NCBI RefSeq assembly: GCF_026625745.1
Contig: NZ_CP113061.1
Location: forward strand, 2,629,501-2,693,500
Direction: 5' to 3'
Source of the DNA: Asticcacaulis sp. SL142
GTDB taxonomy: Bacteria > Pseudomonadota > Alphaproteobacteria > Caulobacterales > Caulobacteraceae
DNA: 64,000 bases
The first letter of the stretch is position 1, and each line of letters starts with the position of its first letter. The translations under genes were made by a program, and so were the position numbers. The notes below the pieces were generated by a model. The model was not told the DNA's origin and searched no databases. It was given only the letters and a program-made list of their open reading frames with translations. This document shows positions 8,046 through 17,905 of the stretch, in pieces.

Positions 8046-8567
8046 ATGAGCTATTGGAGCGAATGTCGGGTCAATGATGTAATTATAGATCTTTTGCATC
8101 TGGAGCCATTTGAATTTTCTTGTTTACCCAGAGATAGCGCTGAACCGGCAACGGTGAGTGTGCGCTTCAATGACCATTGTTTCACTAAGGCATTTGACCC
8201 AAGCCTGCATGTTCTGGCCGACTGTATAGCCACCACCCAATCTGCGCGTCATGAGCAGCGTGTATTTTGTGAGGTCAGGTATGAACACAGCCTTTCTCTG
8301 CCCGTGATTATTCGCGCTTTAGGTACTAAACGTGTCGCCTCCACTCGTGAAGGCAATATGGTGAGAGTCGAGACGCAATCCGGCGACGGCTACGCGGTTT
8401 TTTTCACCTTGCGGCGTCATAATGCTAGGCGGGCTGACCTGTTTGTCGTCAGCGCCTATCCGCTGAAAAAGGGTAAGCGCCCTGCGGATACGGGTGAAAT
8501 GAAGTTCGATCTGGCCTTGGCGAAAATCCTGCGCGGTGAAAAGGCTAAATTTCCGAACCGCAGGTAA
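8046..8567 (+). CDS. Hypothetical protein
   Basis: A 173-aa protein I do not recognise. It has no signal peptide or transmembrane segment. The N-terminal half is mixed alpha/beta with several Cys and His residues. The C-terminal part is basic (YPLKKGKRPADTGEMKFDLALAK, ending GEKAKFPNRR). Its base composition is more AT-rich than its neighbours, especially in the first 250 bases, which may indicate transfer. There is no clear Shine-Dalgarno before the ATG. A perfect hairpin terminator begins 3 bases after the stop. Confidence 0.55.
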   Translation: MSYWSECRVNDVIIDLLHLEPFEFSCLPRDSAEPATVSVRFNDHCFTKAFDPSLHVLADCIATTQSARHEQRVFCEVRYEHSLSLPVIIRALGTKRVASTREGNMVRVETQSGDGYAVFFTLRRHNARRADLFVVSAYPLKKGKRPADTGEMKFDLALAKILRGEKAKFPNRR

Positions 8568-8570
8568 CGA

Positions 8571-8596
8571 AAAAGGGCCTCCGAAGAGGCCCTTTT
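8571..8596. terminator. Bidirectional Rho-independent terminator with UUCG loop
   Basis: A perfect 11-base stem, AAAAGGGCCTC paired with GAGGCCCTTTT, around a 4-base loop. On the minus strand the loop reads C(TTCG)G, a very stable tetraloop, and is followed by TTTTTCG, so it best serves transcripts arriving from mdh. It can also act for the convergent hypothetical gene, with TTTT on the plus side. Confidence 0.85.
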
Positions 8597-8739
8597 AAGT
8601 ATCTGGCAACCCTTTGAATATTCCGCTTTGCACGAGAACCCGTTTATCGACCGTAGTCTTAGCGGGCGGGGGAAACTGTCACAGCCAGTCTGTTTTCCGT
8701 GTGTGCAATATGCACAATGTTGGCTAAAAAGTCAAGAAA

Positions 8740-8756
8740 AGTTCGCTCGAAGCGAA

Positions 8757-8758
<2 letters not shown>
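8740..8758 (-). terminator. mdh-proximal terminator hairpin
   Basis: An 8-base perfect stem (AGTTCGCT/AGCGAACT) with a 3-base loop, read on the minus strand right at the mdh stop codon and followed by TTTTCTT. It is a likely first terminator of mdh, backed up by the stronger hairpin at 8571-8596. Confidence 0.6.
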
Positions 8759-9800
<1,042 letters not shown>

Positions 9801-9865
9801 TCAGCTTTATAGTGATGCAAAAGGACGACAAATCTGGCACAGACGGGCGTTGAAGGAGCCCTGCC

Positions 9866-10327
9866 ATGACCGCAACCGTACCTGTTCCCTGTCTCGATTG
9901 CGACTACCGGCTTGATGACGGGTTTGTGCTTGATCTCCGCATCGAAGCGTCATCCCTTTTTATCGCGCATCTCAACCTGTGTCAGGTGCGCCTGCAAAAC
10001 GACGCGCGCTTTCCGTGGCTGGTGCTGGTGCCGACGATTGCGGATTTCAGGGAACTGACCGAGCTATCGGACGCGCAAACTATGGATGTGATGAGCGACA
10101 TCAGGGTGGCTGAAACTCTGGTGCGCTCCGCCGCCGATCATCTGGGGTTTAAGGTCGAAAAACTGAATATCGCCAATCTTGGCAATATGGTCGCGCAACT
10201 GCATATCCATGTCATAGGCCGCAATTCTACCGATCCTGCCTGGCCGGGGCCGGTATGGGGCTTTGGCCAGAGCGAGCCTTATGCACACACAGACGATATG
10301 ATTGCGGCTTTACGCAAAGCCTTATGA
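9866..10327 (+). CDS. HIT family protein
   Basis: A 153-aa histidine-triad superfamily protein. The triad region reads QLHIHVIGR, so the first His of the canonical HxHxH is Gln, as in one bacterial branch. AAGGAG precedes the ATG. HIT proteins are nucleotide hydrolases or transferases, but with the Gln variant the reaction here is uncertain. Its 3' end overlaps the convergent gene by 6 bases. Confidence 0.88.
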   Translation: MTATVPVPCLDCDYRLDDGFVLDLRIEASSLFIAHLNLCQVRLQNDARFPWLVLVPTIADFRELTELSDAQTMDVMSDIRVAETLVRSAADHLGFKVEKLNIANLGNMVAQLHIHVIGRNSTDPAWPGPVWGFGQSEPYAHTDDMIAALRKAL

Positions 10328-11629
10328 TGCCTGATCCGGCATCATGATCACCGGGGTCGCGTGTCCACTGCCATCGGTCAGGGTGCCGCGCCAGCGCCCG
10401 TCTTCGCTTTTTTGTAACTTAAGGTGCGACGGGGTGCGCGCCCCTCTTTCCATATAGCTGAGCGACAGTTCATTGCTGTCGCTTAAGGAAGCGTCAGACA
10501 CTAGCCCTGAGCGATTAAGCCCAAACCCGCCCGACAAGGCCCGCCACGCGCCATCAACCTGCCCGCCGGTTTTGCCGCGCAGCTCCAGCGACAACAGACG
10601 CTGACCGTCCTGACCGGACACCAGCCATGACCCTTCGAGGCTGCCCATTTGCCCGACCTTGGAGCCGAAGGCGCGGGCAATGCCCGCATCATATTGCAGT
10701 TCGCGGCCTGATTTCGGGCCTTCGTAGTCGCGGTTATAGGCCTCGACCTTAACGGCTTTGGCGGCGGTGGTTGGCAGGCCCGCCGGGGGCAGGACGGCCT
10801 TGGGCTGAGCCATGACCGGGGCGATATTGGAGGCCATCGGCGCACTAAGGGTTGCGGGCGGGGTGACAGCATCAGGCGTTTTGGCCGTCAGCACAGGTGT
10901 CGAAGCGACGGTTGTAGCCGGTGTTATGACCGGGGCGGGTTTAACTTCGGGTGCCACCGGAGTGGTGACCGGCAAGGGGGCAGGTTCAGGACGCTTCGTC
11001 TCAGGCTGTGCGGCTTCAGCCTTGGCGGCAGCCAGAACTTCGGGCGGCAATATATCGGCTAGGGGATTAAGCGGCGAGGTCTGGGTTTCGCTGGCCTCAG
11101 CGGGCGGGGACACGGGTGGCGTAACAGTTGCCGGGGCGACGAAGGCGGCAATCGATTGTGCAGGCTGTGACGCCGGAGTGACTGATTGAGTGGCTGGCTG
11201 AGTGCCCGACTGAGTAACTGGCGGAGTTTGAGGTGTTGCGGCCTGTACGGCAGGGGGCGTAATTAACGGTGCAGGTGCAGGTGCAGGTGCAGGTGCCTTA
11301 ACTACCTGCGTCATCTGCGGCTTGGCGCGCTGCGCGGCGATGGCTTTCTTATCCGGCATGACCCACGGGGTCTTTGCGGTTTCAACCGGTTTTGTTTTCG
11401 CGACCTCGGTCTTTGGTGCTGCTTTTTTGGCGGTCGGTTTTTTGGATGAGGTTTTCTTCTGCTCAGCCTTCTTCTTGGCCGCTTTCTGGGCCTCGGCCTT
11501 TTTGGACGAAGCTTGCAGTTTTTGCGCGGCGGAAGCAGGCGCATCTGCGCGCGTCAGCACTTCAGTGGCCAGGTCAGCGGATGGCGAGGCCGAAAGCGCC
11601 AGAGACAGATAGAAAATAGCCTGCAACAC
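10322..11629 (-). CDS. Ala/Pro/Lys-rich hypothetical exported protein
   Basis: A 435-aa protein with three zones. Residues 1-20 form a short hydrophobic, possibly signal segment. Residues about 35-290 are low-complexity: first Lys/Ala-rich and coil-like (QKAAKKKAEQKK), then Pro/Ala/Thr-rich with an APAPAPAPAP run encoded by a GGTGCA hexanucleotide repeat near 11270-11296. Residues about 295-435 form a compact domain with SLEGSWLVSGQDGQRLLSLELRGK and LKLQKSEDGRWRGTLTDG that looks like a beta-rich module. I cannot name that domain. The Lys/Pro spacer suggests a protein spanning the periplasm or cell wall. A Fur-like palindrome lies 83 bases upstream. Confidence 0.65.
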   Translation of the reverse strand: MLQAIFYLSLALSASPSADLATEVLTRADAPASAAQKLQASSKKAEAQKAAKKKAEQKKTSSKKPTAKKAAPKTEVAKTKPVETAKTPWVMPDKKAIAAQRAKPQMTQVVKAPAPAPAPAPLITPPAVQAATPQTPPVTQSGTQPATQSVTPASQPAQSIAAFVAPATVTPPVSPPAEASETQTSPLNPLADILPPEVLAAAKAEAAQPETKRPEPAPLPVTTPVAPEVKPAPVITPATTVASTPVLTAKTPDAVTPPATLSAPMASNIAPVMAQPKAVLPPAGLPTTAAKAVKVEAYNRDYEGPKSGRELQYDAGIARAFGSKVGQMGSLEGSWLVSGQDGQRLLSLELRGKTGGQVDGAWRALSGGFGLNRSGLVSDASLSDSNELSLSYMERGARTPSHLKLQKSEDGRWRGTLTDGSGHATPVIMMPDQAS

Positions 11630-11710
11630 GGTGTTTACTCATCACTGAAAGTTAACAGATGACGCCGCAAATCATGGGCGGCGAGGGCGGTCGAGCTTCG
11701 GCAACTAAAC

Positions 11711-11727
11711 TTGATAATAATTATCAA
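11711..11727. promoter_or_regulatory. Fur-type palindrome between the Ala/Pro/Lys-rich gene and sdhC
   Basis: TTGATAATAATTATCAA is a perfect 17-base palindrome whose core matches the classical 7-1-7 Fur box, TGATAAT-N-ATTATCA. It lies 83 bases upstream of the leftward gene starting at 11629 and 275 bases upstream of sdhC. Fur links iron status to Fe-S and heme enzymes such as succinate dehydrogenase in several bacteria. Which side is controlled cannot be read from sequence. The rest of the 372-base gap holds a possible promoter for sdh (TTGACA at 11904-11909, TAAAAC at 11926-11931) and no convincing gene. Confidence 0.6.
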
Positions 11728-12001
11728 AATCAATTGCTTGAATCTGCGGCGTTTGGCCACGGCTTTTAGAATTGGTTAAAGCCCATTCATCTAAAAGATG
11801 ATTAAAGACCGATAAATTTGTCAATCCAAGGGCCTTGATCGCACATTTCGTCAATAAATACCCAAATCCGGCAAAAAACCGCTTTGCAGGATGGCGCGTA
11901 TCATTGACAGATGACTTGCAAGGTCTAAAACACCGCCAAAAGTTCCACGCCGAATTGTCATACATTTCGGATAGATTTTCCTGCGACTCTAAGGCCATAC
12001 C

Positions 12002-12436
12002 ATGACGCAGCCGCCCAATGCTCCTAAAGCCGTTTACCGGCCACTTTCCCCCCATTTGCAAGTCTGGCGCTTCCACATCACCATGTTGACCTCGATCCTG
12101 CACCGGGCGACCGGGCTGGCGCTGGTCGTGGGTGCGGTTCTGGTGGCCGCATGGCTGGTGGCGATTGGCCTGACGGCGTCGGGCTGCTGCCCGCAAGCCT
12201 ACACGCTCTTTTTGTCGTTTGCCGCATCGCCCTTTGGCCTGTTCATATGGTTCGGTTTGTCGCTGGCGGGGTTCATTCACCTGACCGGTGGCATCAGGCA
12301 CCTGATCTGGGACATGGGGCTGGGCTTTGAGCTTAAGTCAGCCAATGCCTTATCGTGGTGGGGGCTGATACTGGGGATTGCGCTCACGGTCGGGTTCTGG
12401 GCGGTTCTGTTAGCGACGGGCAAGGTGGTGCTGTAA
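12002..12436 (+). CDS. sdhC: Succinate dehydrogenase cytochrome b556 subunit
   Basis: A 144-aa three-helix membrane anchor of complex II that helps bind heme b and ubiquinone. The family signatures are RPLSPHLQVWRFHITMLTSILHRATG at the first helix, with Ser and Arg near the quinone site, and HLTGGIRHLIWD, which carries the heme-ligand His, in the middle. It is the first gene of sdhCDAB; its stop overlaps the sdhD start as TAATG. Confidence 0.95.
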   Translation: MTQPPNAPKAVYRPLSPHLQVWRFHITMLTSILHRATGLALVVGAVLVAAWLVAIGLTASGCCPQAYTLFLSFAASPFGLFIWFGLSLAGFIHLTGGIRHLIWDMGLGFELKSANALSWWGLILGIALTVGFWAVLLATGKVVL

Positions 12437-12810
12437 TGGTCGATTCATATCTGCGTGAACGGTCTTCAAAGGACTGGAAGAAATCAGAAAAGCATGGGGC
12501 TGCGGAGTGGCTGGCGGAACGCTGGACATCAATCGCCCTGATCGTGCTGACCGGCTGGGCGCTGTGGAGCGCTTACGGCCTGATGGGGCAGGGCTATGAT
12601 GCCGCGCTGGCGTTCCTGAGAATGCCTTTGAATGCGGGCCTGATGGCGCTCACCTTTGTGATCACCGTCTGGCACACCTATATGGGCCTTAACGCCAACG
12701 TGCTCGATTACTTCCCTAATTCCCGGCTGATCAAGCTGGTCAGTTTTATCTTTTGCCTGCTTTTGCTGATCGCAGCACTGGGCGGCCTGTTTCTCGCTTT
12801 TAAGGTCTAA
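12436..12810 (+). CDS. sdhD: Succinate dehydrogenase hydrophobic anchor subunit
   Basis: A 124-aa second membrane anchor of complex II with three transmembrane helices. It begins with a polar MVDSYLRERSSKDWKKSEKHGAAEW segment followed by ERWTSIALIVLTGWALWSAYG. Heme and quinone-site residues appear in VITVWHTYMGLNANVLDYF. The start at 12436 overlaps the sdhC stop by one base; the upstream open frame back to 12355 lies inside sdhC. sdhA follows after 3 bases. Confidence 0.93.
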   Translation: MVDSYLRERSSKDWKKSEKHGAAEWLAERWTSIALIVLTGWALWSAYGLMGQGYDAALAFLRMPLNAGLMALTFVITVWHTYMGLNANVLDYFPNSRLIKLVSFIFCLLLLIAALGGLFLAFKV

Positions 12811-12813
12811 TCC

Positions 12814-14598
12814 ATGACGTACAAGATCATTGAACACGAATATGACGTGGTGGTCGTGGGTGCCGGTGGTGCGGGTCTTCGCGCCGCCCTTGGGGCCGGT
12901 CAGGCAGGCCTTAAGACCGCCTGTATCACTAAGGTGTTCCCAACCCGCTCGCACACGGTTGCTGCCCAGGGCGGTGTCGCCGCTTCGCTTGGCAATATGG
13001 GTGAGGACAAGTGGGAATGGCATATGTACGACACCGTTAAGGGGTCGGACTGGCTGGGCGATCAGGACGCCATCGAATATCTCGTGCGCAACGCCCCCAA
13101 GGCGGTGTATGAACTAGAACACTGGGGCGTGCCGTTCTCACGCACCGAAGACGGCAAGATTTATCAGCGCCCGTTCGGTGGTATGACCAAGAACTTCGGC
13201 GAAGGCCCGGTGCAGCGCACCTGCGCCGCGGCTGACCGTACCGGCCACGCCATGCTGCATACCCTGTATGGTCAGTCCCTGCGCGAAGACGTTGAGTTCT
13301 TTATCGAATATTTCGCGCTGGATCTCATTATGGATGACGGCGTTTGCCGGGGTGTAACCTGTCTTAAGCTTGATGACGGTACGATCCATGTCTTCCGCGC
13401 CCATCTGGTTATTCTGGCCACCGGCGGTTATGGCCGCGCCTATTTCTCGGCGACCTCAGCCCACACCTGCACCGGTGATGGCAATGCGATGGTACTGCGC
13501 GCCGGTCTGCCGCTGCAGGATCTTGAGTTCGTGCAGTTCCACCCGACCGGCATCTATGGTTCCGGCTGCCTGATTACCGAAGGCGCGCGCGGTGAAGGCG
13601 GGTATCTGACCAACTCGGCGGGTGAGCGTTTCATGGAACGCTATGCGCCGTCGGCCAAGGATCTGGCCTCACGCGATGTCGTATCGCGCTCGATGACCAT
13701 GGAAATCCGAGAAGGCCGTGGCGTGGGCCCCAATAAGGATCACATCTTCCTGCACCTGGATCACCTGCCGCCCGACCTGCTGCATAAGCGTCTGCCGGGG
13801 ATTTCAGAGTCCGCAAAGATTTTCGCGGGCGTTGATGTCACCAAGGAACCGATCCCGGTCATCCCAACCGTCCACTACAATATGGGCGGTATTCCGACCA
13901 ACTATCACGGCGAAGTGCTGAATAAGGTCAACGGCGATCCGGATTCTGTGGTTCCGGGCCTGATGGCCGTGGGCGAAGCGGCCTGCGTGTCGGTACATGG
14001 CGCCAACCGGCTGGGTTCCAACTCCTTGATCGACCTTGTCGTTTTCGGTCGCGCCTGCGGCCTGCGCGCCAAGGAAGTGGTCAAGCCCGGTGTGGCCCAC
14101 AAAGATATCGGCAAGTCGGCGGTTGATGCCCATCTGGCTCGCCTTGAGAAATTCCGTACGGCGTCGGGTTCGACCCCGGTCGCTGATCTGCGCCTTAAGA
14201 TGCAGCGCGCCATGCAGGAAGACGCCGCCGTGTTCCGTACCGGTGAAACCCTGCAGCAAGGTGTCAACCGGATGGCCGAAATCTATGCGGCCTCCAGCGA
14301 TATCGGCATCAAGGATCGCGGCCTGATCTGGAACACCGACCTGATCGAAGCGCTGGAATACGACAACCTGATCGGTCAGGCGGTGGTTACCGTTAACTCG
14401 GCCCTGAACCGGCAGGAATCGCGCGGTGCGCACGCCCGTGAGGACTTCCCGAACCGTAATGATGATGAGTGGATGAAGCACACCCTGGCGTGGCTGGATC
14501 TGTCGTCAGGCAAGGTCAATATCGATTACCGTCCGGTCCATACCTACACCATGACCAATGACATCGCTTATATCGCGCCCAAGGCGCGGGTTTATTAA
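12814..14598 (+). CDS. sdhA: Succinate dehydrogenase flavoprotein subunit
   Basis: The 594-aa catalytic flavoprotein of complex II, oxidising succinate to fumarate at the inner face of the membrane. FAD is bound by [16 protein letters not shown]. The His in [10 protein letters not shown] is the covalent FAD attachment site. [41 protein letters not shown] and [22 protein letters not shown] are family signatures lining the dicarboxylate and FAD sites. Length is standard. It lies 3 bases after sdhD and 15 bases before sdhB. Confidence 0.98.
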   Translation: MTYKIIEHEYDVVVVGAGGAGLRAALGAGQAGLKTACITKVFPTRSHTVAAQGGVAASLGNMGEDKWEWHMYDTVKGSDWLGDQDAIEYLVRNAPKAVYELEHWGVPFSRTEDGKIYQRPFGGMTKNFGEGPVQRTCAAADRTGHAMLHTLYGQSLREDVEFFIEYFALDLIMDDGVCRGVTCLKLDDGTIHVFRAHLVILATGGYGRAYFSATSAHTCTGDGNAMVLRAGLPLQDLEFVQFHPTGIYGSGCLITEGARGEGGYLTNSAGERFMERYAPSAKDLASRDVVSRSMTMEIREGRGVGPNKDHIFLHLDHLPPDLLHKRLPGISESAKIFAGVDVTKEPIPVIPTVHYNMGGIPTNYHGEVLNKVNGDPDSVVPGLMAVGEAACVSVHGANRLGSNSLIDLVVFGRACGLRAKEVVKPGVAHKDIGKSAVDAHLARLEKFRTASGSTPVADLRLKMQRAMQEDAAVFRTGETLQQGVNRMAEIYAASSDIGIKDRGLIWNTDLIEALEYDNLIGQAVVTVNSALNRQESRGAHAREDFPNRNDDEWMKHTLAWLDLSSGKVNIDYRPVHTYTMTNDIAYIAPKARVY

Positions 14599-14613
14599 GG
14601 GGATTGCAAGACT

Positions 14614-15387
14614 ATGGTTGAATTAACCCTCCCCAAACGCTCGCAGATCAAGACCGGAAAGCGCTATAAGGCCCCGTCCGGTGCCAAGAATGTCCGCGTC
14701 TATAAGATCTATCGCTTTGATCCGGAAACCGGTGAGAACCCGCGCTGGGACAAGTACGAAGTCGATTCCAAGGCTCACGGGCCGATGCTGCTCGACAGCC
14801 TGATCTACATCAAGAACAACGTCGATTCGACCCTGTCGTTCCGCCGCTCCTGCCGCGAAGGCATTTGCGGATCGTGCGCCATGAACATCGGCGGCCGCAA
14901 CACTCTGGCCTGTACCAAGGGCCACGATGAGTTTTCCGGTGAGATTACCATCGCCCCTCTGCCGCACATGCCGGTGGTTAAGGATCTGGTGCCGGATTTG
15001 TCGGGCTTCTATGCGCAGTACGCCTCGGTTGAGCCCTATCTGCAATCGACGACGCCTGACCCTGAAAAAGAACGCCTGCAAACGCCGGCGTCGCGCGATA
15101 AGCTGGACGGGCTTTATGAGTGCATCCTGTGTGCGTGCTGTTCGACCTCGTGCCCATCCTACTGGTGGAATCAGGACAAGTACCTCGGCCCGGCAGCACT
15201 TTTGCAGGCCTATCGCTGGATCGCGGATTCGCGCGACGATAAGACCAAGCAGCGTCTGGAATCGCTCGAAGACCCGTTCAAGCTTTACCGCTGCCACACC
15301 ATCATGAACTGCGCTCAGGTCTGCCCCAAGGGTCTTAACCCCGCCAAGGCGATTGCTGAGATTAAAAAACTTATGCCGGGAAAATAG
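14614..15387 (+). CDS. sdhB: Succinate dehydrogenase iron-sulfur subunit
   Basis: The 257-aa electron-transfer subunit of complex II. An N-terminal ferredoxin fold binds [2Fe-2S] with CREGICGSC plus a later Cys. The C-terminal part binds [4Fe-4S] with [12 protein letters not shown] and [3Fe-4S] with [17 protein letters not shown]. All cluster ligands are present. It ends the sdhCDAB set; a small AT-rich orphan follows 18 bases later. Confidence 0.98.
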   Translation: MVELTLPKRSQIKTGKRYKAPSGAKNVRVYKIYRFDPETGENPRWDKYEVDSKAHGPMLLDSLIYIKNNVDSTLSFRRSCREGICGSCAMNIGGRNTLACTKGHDEFSGEITIAPLPHMPVVKDLVPDLSGFYAQYASVEPYLQSTTPDPEKERLQTPASRDKLDGLYECILCACCSTSCPSYWWNQDKYLGPAALLQAYRWIADSRDDKTKQRLESLEDPFKLYRCHTIMNCAQVCPKGLNPAKAIAEIKKLMPGK

Positions 15388-15405
15388 CTCGTGTAGGAGA
15401 AGGGT

Positions 15406-16009
<604 letters not shown>

Positions 16010-16188
16010 GCTGTAAGTCCCCCTAAATAAAATACGGGAATTACATAGCGGTCTTTACCACCCAGTGGTTTCAGGCGTTTTGGCCTAAGCCTTTACCTGT
16101 CAGTCATGACACACGCCTGCGCAACGTTCTCGCCTCTGGCCCAGCCGTGGGCGGTCATCGGCGGCAAAATAGCACCATATAACTTAAT

Positions 16189-16226
16189 TTGAACTATGTT
16201 CATATTTTATCTTGAACGGCGTTCAA
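16189..16226. promoter_or_regulatory. Tandem TTGAAC-N3-GTTCAA operator-like repeats
   Basis: Two 15-base inverted repeats stand upstream of creD: TTGAACTATGTTCAT at 16189-16203 and the perfect TTGAACGGCGTTCAA at 16212-16226. Their centres are 23 bases apart, about two helical turns, which suits two dimers of a TetR-like regulator on one face of the DNA. No regulator gene is adjacent, so the binding protein is unknown. The remainder of the 16010-16293 gap shows nothing else clear. Confidence 0.45.
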
Positions 16227-16293
16227 AAATGTTTTAGTTTCTGCCCGTCCGGACGGCAATCCCTGCTCGATGTCCGGTTCAGGAATATTATCC

Positions 16294-17754
16294 ATGACGG
16301 AACCCCTCGTCACCCCAACCTCCTCGCCGCCCCCGCTGCTCAGAGCGAAACCCCAGGCCATGCGCACCCGTGGCGGCAAACTGATTATTGTGTGCGTACT
16401 GGCCGTGCTTATGTCTATTCCGGCCTTTCTTGTGTTCGGTCTATTGATGGAGCGCACCAACCGGGCCGATACCGTGGCCCGTGAAATTGGCGGCCTTATG
16501 GGCGGCCGTCAGGTGTTTATGGGGCCGGTGATCGCCGTGCCCTATACGAACCCCGGAAAGGTTGCCATTGATGCCAAGGGCAACCGAACGGTTGGCGCGC
16601 CTGAATCCGGCACGTTGATCGTGTTCCCGACCACGGGGCAGGCCTCGGCCGCGACCAAAAGCGAAGTCCGTGCCCGCTCGATGTTCCGTGTGCCGGTCTA
16701 TACCTCTGATATTGCCTTCAAAGCCCATTTTGATTTGACTAAGGTTCAGACCGCCATGCCCACGGCCACGCTGAACTGGGCGGATGCGCAGGTTCTGTCA
16801 GGCGCTTCGGATAGCCGTGGTGCGCGCACCGATATCTTAGCCAGGGTCAATGGCGCGGCTTTGACGCTGGCGCCGTCCGGCTATGGCCAGCAAGGCATGG
16901 CCGGCACAGGCGACGAAGGCGGCGGATCGATGGATCTGTTTTCAACGCCGGTAGCGGGCCTGACGCCGGATCAGCCGGTCGATGTTGCGCTCAATATGAC
17001 CTTTACGGGTGCGGAAAAAATCGCCTTTCTGGCCTTCGCCAAGACGACCGAGGCCAAAATCACCGGCGACTGGAACTTCCCGTCTTTTGGGGGTGGTTTC
17101 CTGCCTGTGACCCGCAGCCTGCCGCGCAATCCGGCGGTCGCCCCTTCGCAGGGTGAACTGGTCACCAAAAAAGGCTTTGCGGCGAGCTGGTCGGTGCCGT
17201 TTGTGGCGCGGGGTATGCCTGCCGCCGTCGACATCAGCCAGTTGTCTAACCTTGGCCGTTCGGAACTGTCGGTGACGTTCGTTGAGCCGACCAACCCCTA
17301 TCAGTCGGTGGGCCGGTCACTGAAATATGCGTTGCTGTTTATCGGTCTGGTCTTTCTGACCTACTTCATGTTTGAAACCACCTCAAAGCGGGAACTGCAT
17401 CCAGCGCAATATATTCTGGTAGGACTGGCGCAGATTACCTTTTACCTGCTTCTGCTGTCGCTGGCGGAGCGGATCGGGTTTGATGCTGCGTTTGCGGTGG
17501 CGGCCGGGGCGACAGTATTGCTGATCTCAGGCTATGCCGGTCTGATTTTCTCAAGCCTGTGGCGATTTATCGGCGCACTTGGGGCGTTCAGCCTGCTCTA
17601 CGGCCTGATCTATATCCTGATGCGGATGGAAGATTATGCCCTGCTGGTCGGTGCCGTGTCGGCCTTCCTGGTCATTGCGATTGTCATGATCCTGACGCGC
17701 AACATTAACTGGTACGGGCGTGAACCGTTCGGAAAGGCAATTGAAGAGGCTTAA
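16294..17754 (+). CDS. creD: CreD-family inner membrane protein
   Basis: A 486-aa inner-membrane protein of the CreD (Cet) family, named in Escherichia coli for envelope integrity and colicin E2 tolerance. One N-terminal helix (about residues 30-50) is followed by a large periplasmic domain with VIAVPYTNPGK and ALNMTFTGAEKIAFL. About five C-terminal helices then carry the signature SLKYALLFIGLVFLTYFMFETTSKRELHPAQYILVGLAQ. The ATG at 16294 is preferred because AGGAA lies about 9 bases upstream; an ATG at 16270 lacks such a site. In other bacteria creD is induced by the CreBC system; none is seen here. Confidence 0.9.
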   Translation: MTEPLVTPTSSPPPLLRAKPQAMRTRGGKLIIVCVLAVLMSIPAFLVFGLLMERTNRADTVAREIGGLMGGRQVFMGPVIAVPYTNPGKVAIDAKGNRTVGAPESGTLIVFPTTGQASAATKSEVRARSMFRVPVYTSDIAFKAHFDLTKVQTAMPTATLNWADAQVLSGASDSRGARTDILARVNGAALTLAPSGYGQQGMAGTGDEGGGSMDLFSTPVAGLTPDQPVDVALNMTFTGAEKIAFLAFAKTTEAKITGDWNFPSFGGGFLPVTRSLPRNPAVAPSQGELVTKKGFAASWSVPFVARGMPAAVDISQLSNLGRSELSVTFVEPTNPYQSVGRSLKYALLFIGLVFLTYFMFETTSKRELHPAQYILVGLAQITFYLLLLSLAERIGFDAAFAVAAGATVLLISGYAGLIFSSLWRFIGALGAFSLLYGLIYILMRMEDYALLVGAVSAFLVIAIVMILTRNINWYGREPFGKAIEEA

Positions 17755-17772
17755 AAACTAGGGCGCGGGTGA

Positions 17773-17810
17773 GAGTATCGTCCCGATCTGACTGGATCGG
17801 GACGATACTC
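17773..17810. terminator. Strong terminator between convergent creD and divL
   Basis: A perfect 16-base stem, GAGTATCGTCCCGATC paired with its complement, has a 6-base loop and is followed on the plus strand by TAAAGTTTTTTA. It ends creD transcripts and probably also stops divL readthrough. Confidence 0.85.
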
Positions 17811-17823
17811 TAAAGTTTTTTAC

Positions 17824-17892
17824 GCGCATTTGGGTACGAAAACCGCTGCACACTTTTGGCTTCGCCGAACTTCGTTTCGTAATGCGCTTTAA
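17824..17892. repeat. Alphaproteobacterial palindromic repeat, degenerate copy 1
   Basis: It contains CGAAAACCGCTGCACACTTTTGG and a terminal GCGCTTT, as in two cleaner copies at 26106-26153 and 28944-28992, but has an extra stretch (about 17860-17883) replacing the inner TTTTCGG arm. It lies between the creD terminator and the 3' end of divL. Confidence 0.6.
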
Positions 17893-17905
17893 GCCCGCGC
17901 CTTTT

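Noticed and set aside
11705-12301. A 198-codon minus-strand frame upstream of and across sdhC
   Set aside because: It overlaps the 5' 300 bases of sdhC in antisense, is Gln/Arg-rich as shadow frames are, has no ribosome-binding site, and contains the Fur-like palindrome at its end.
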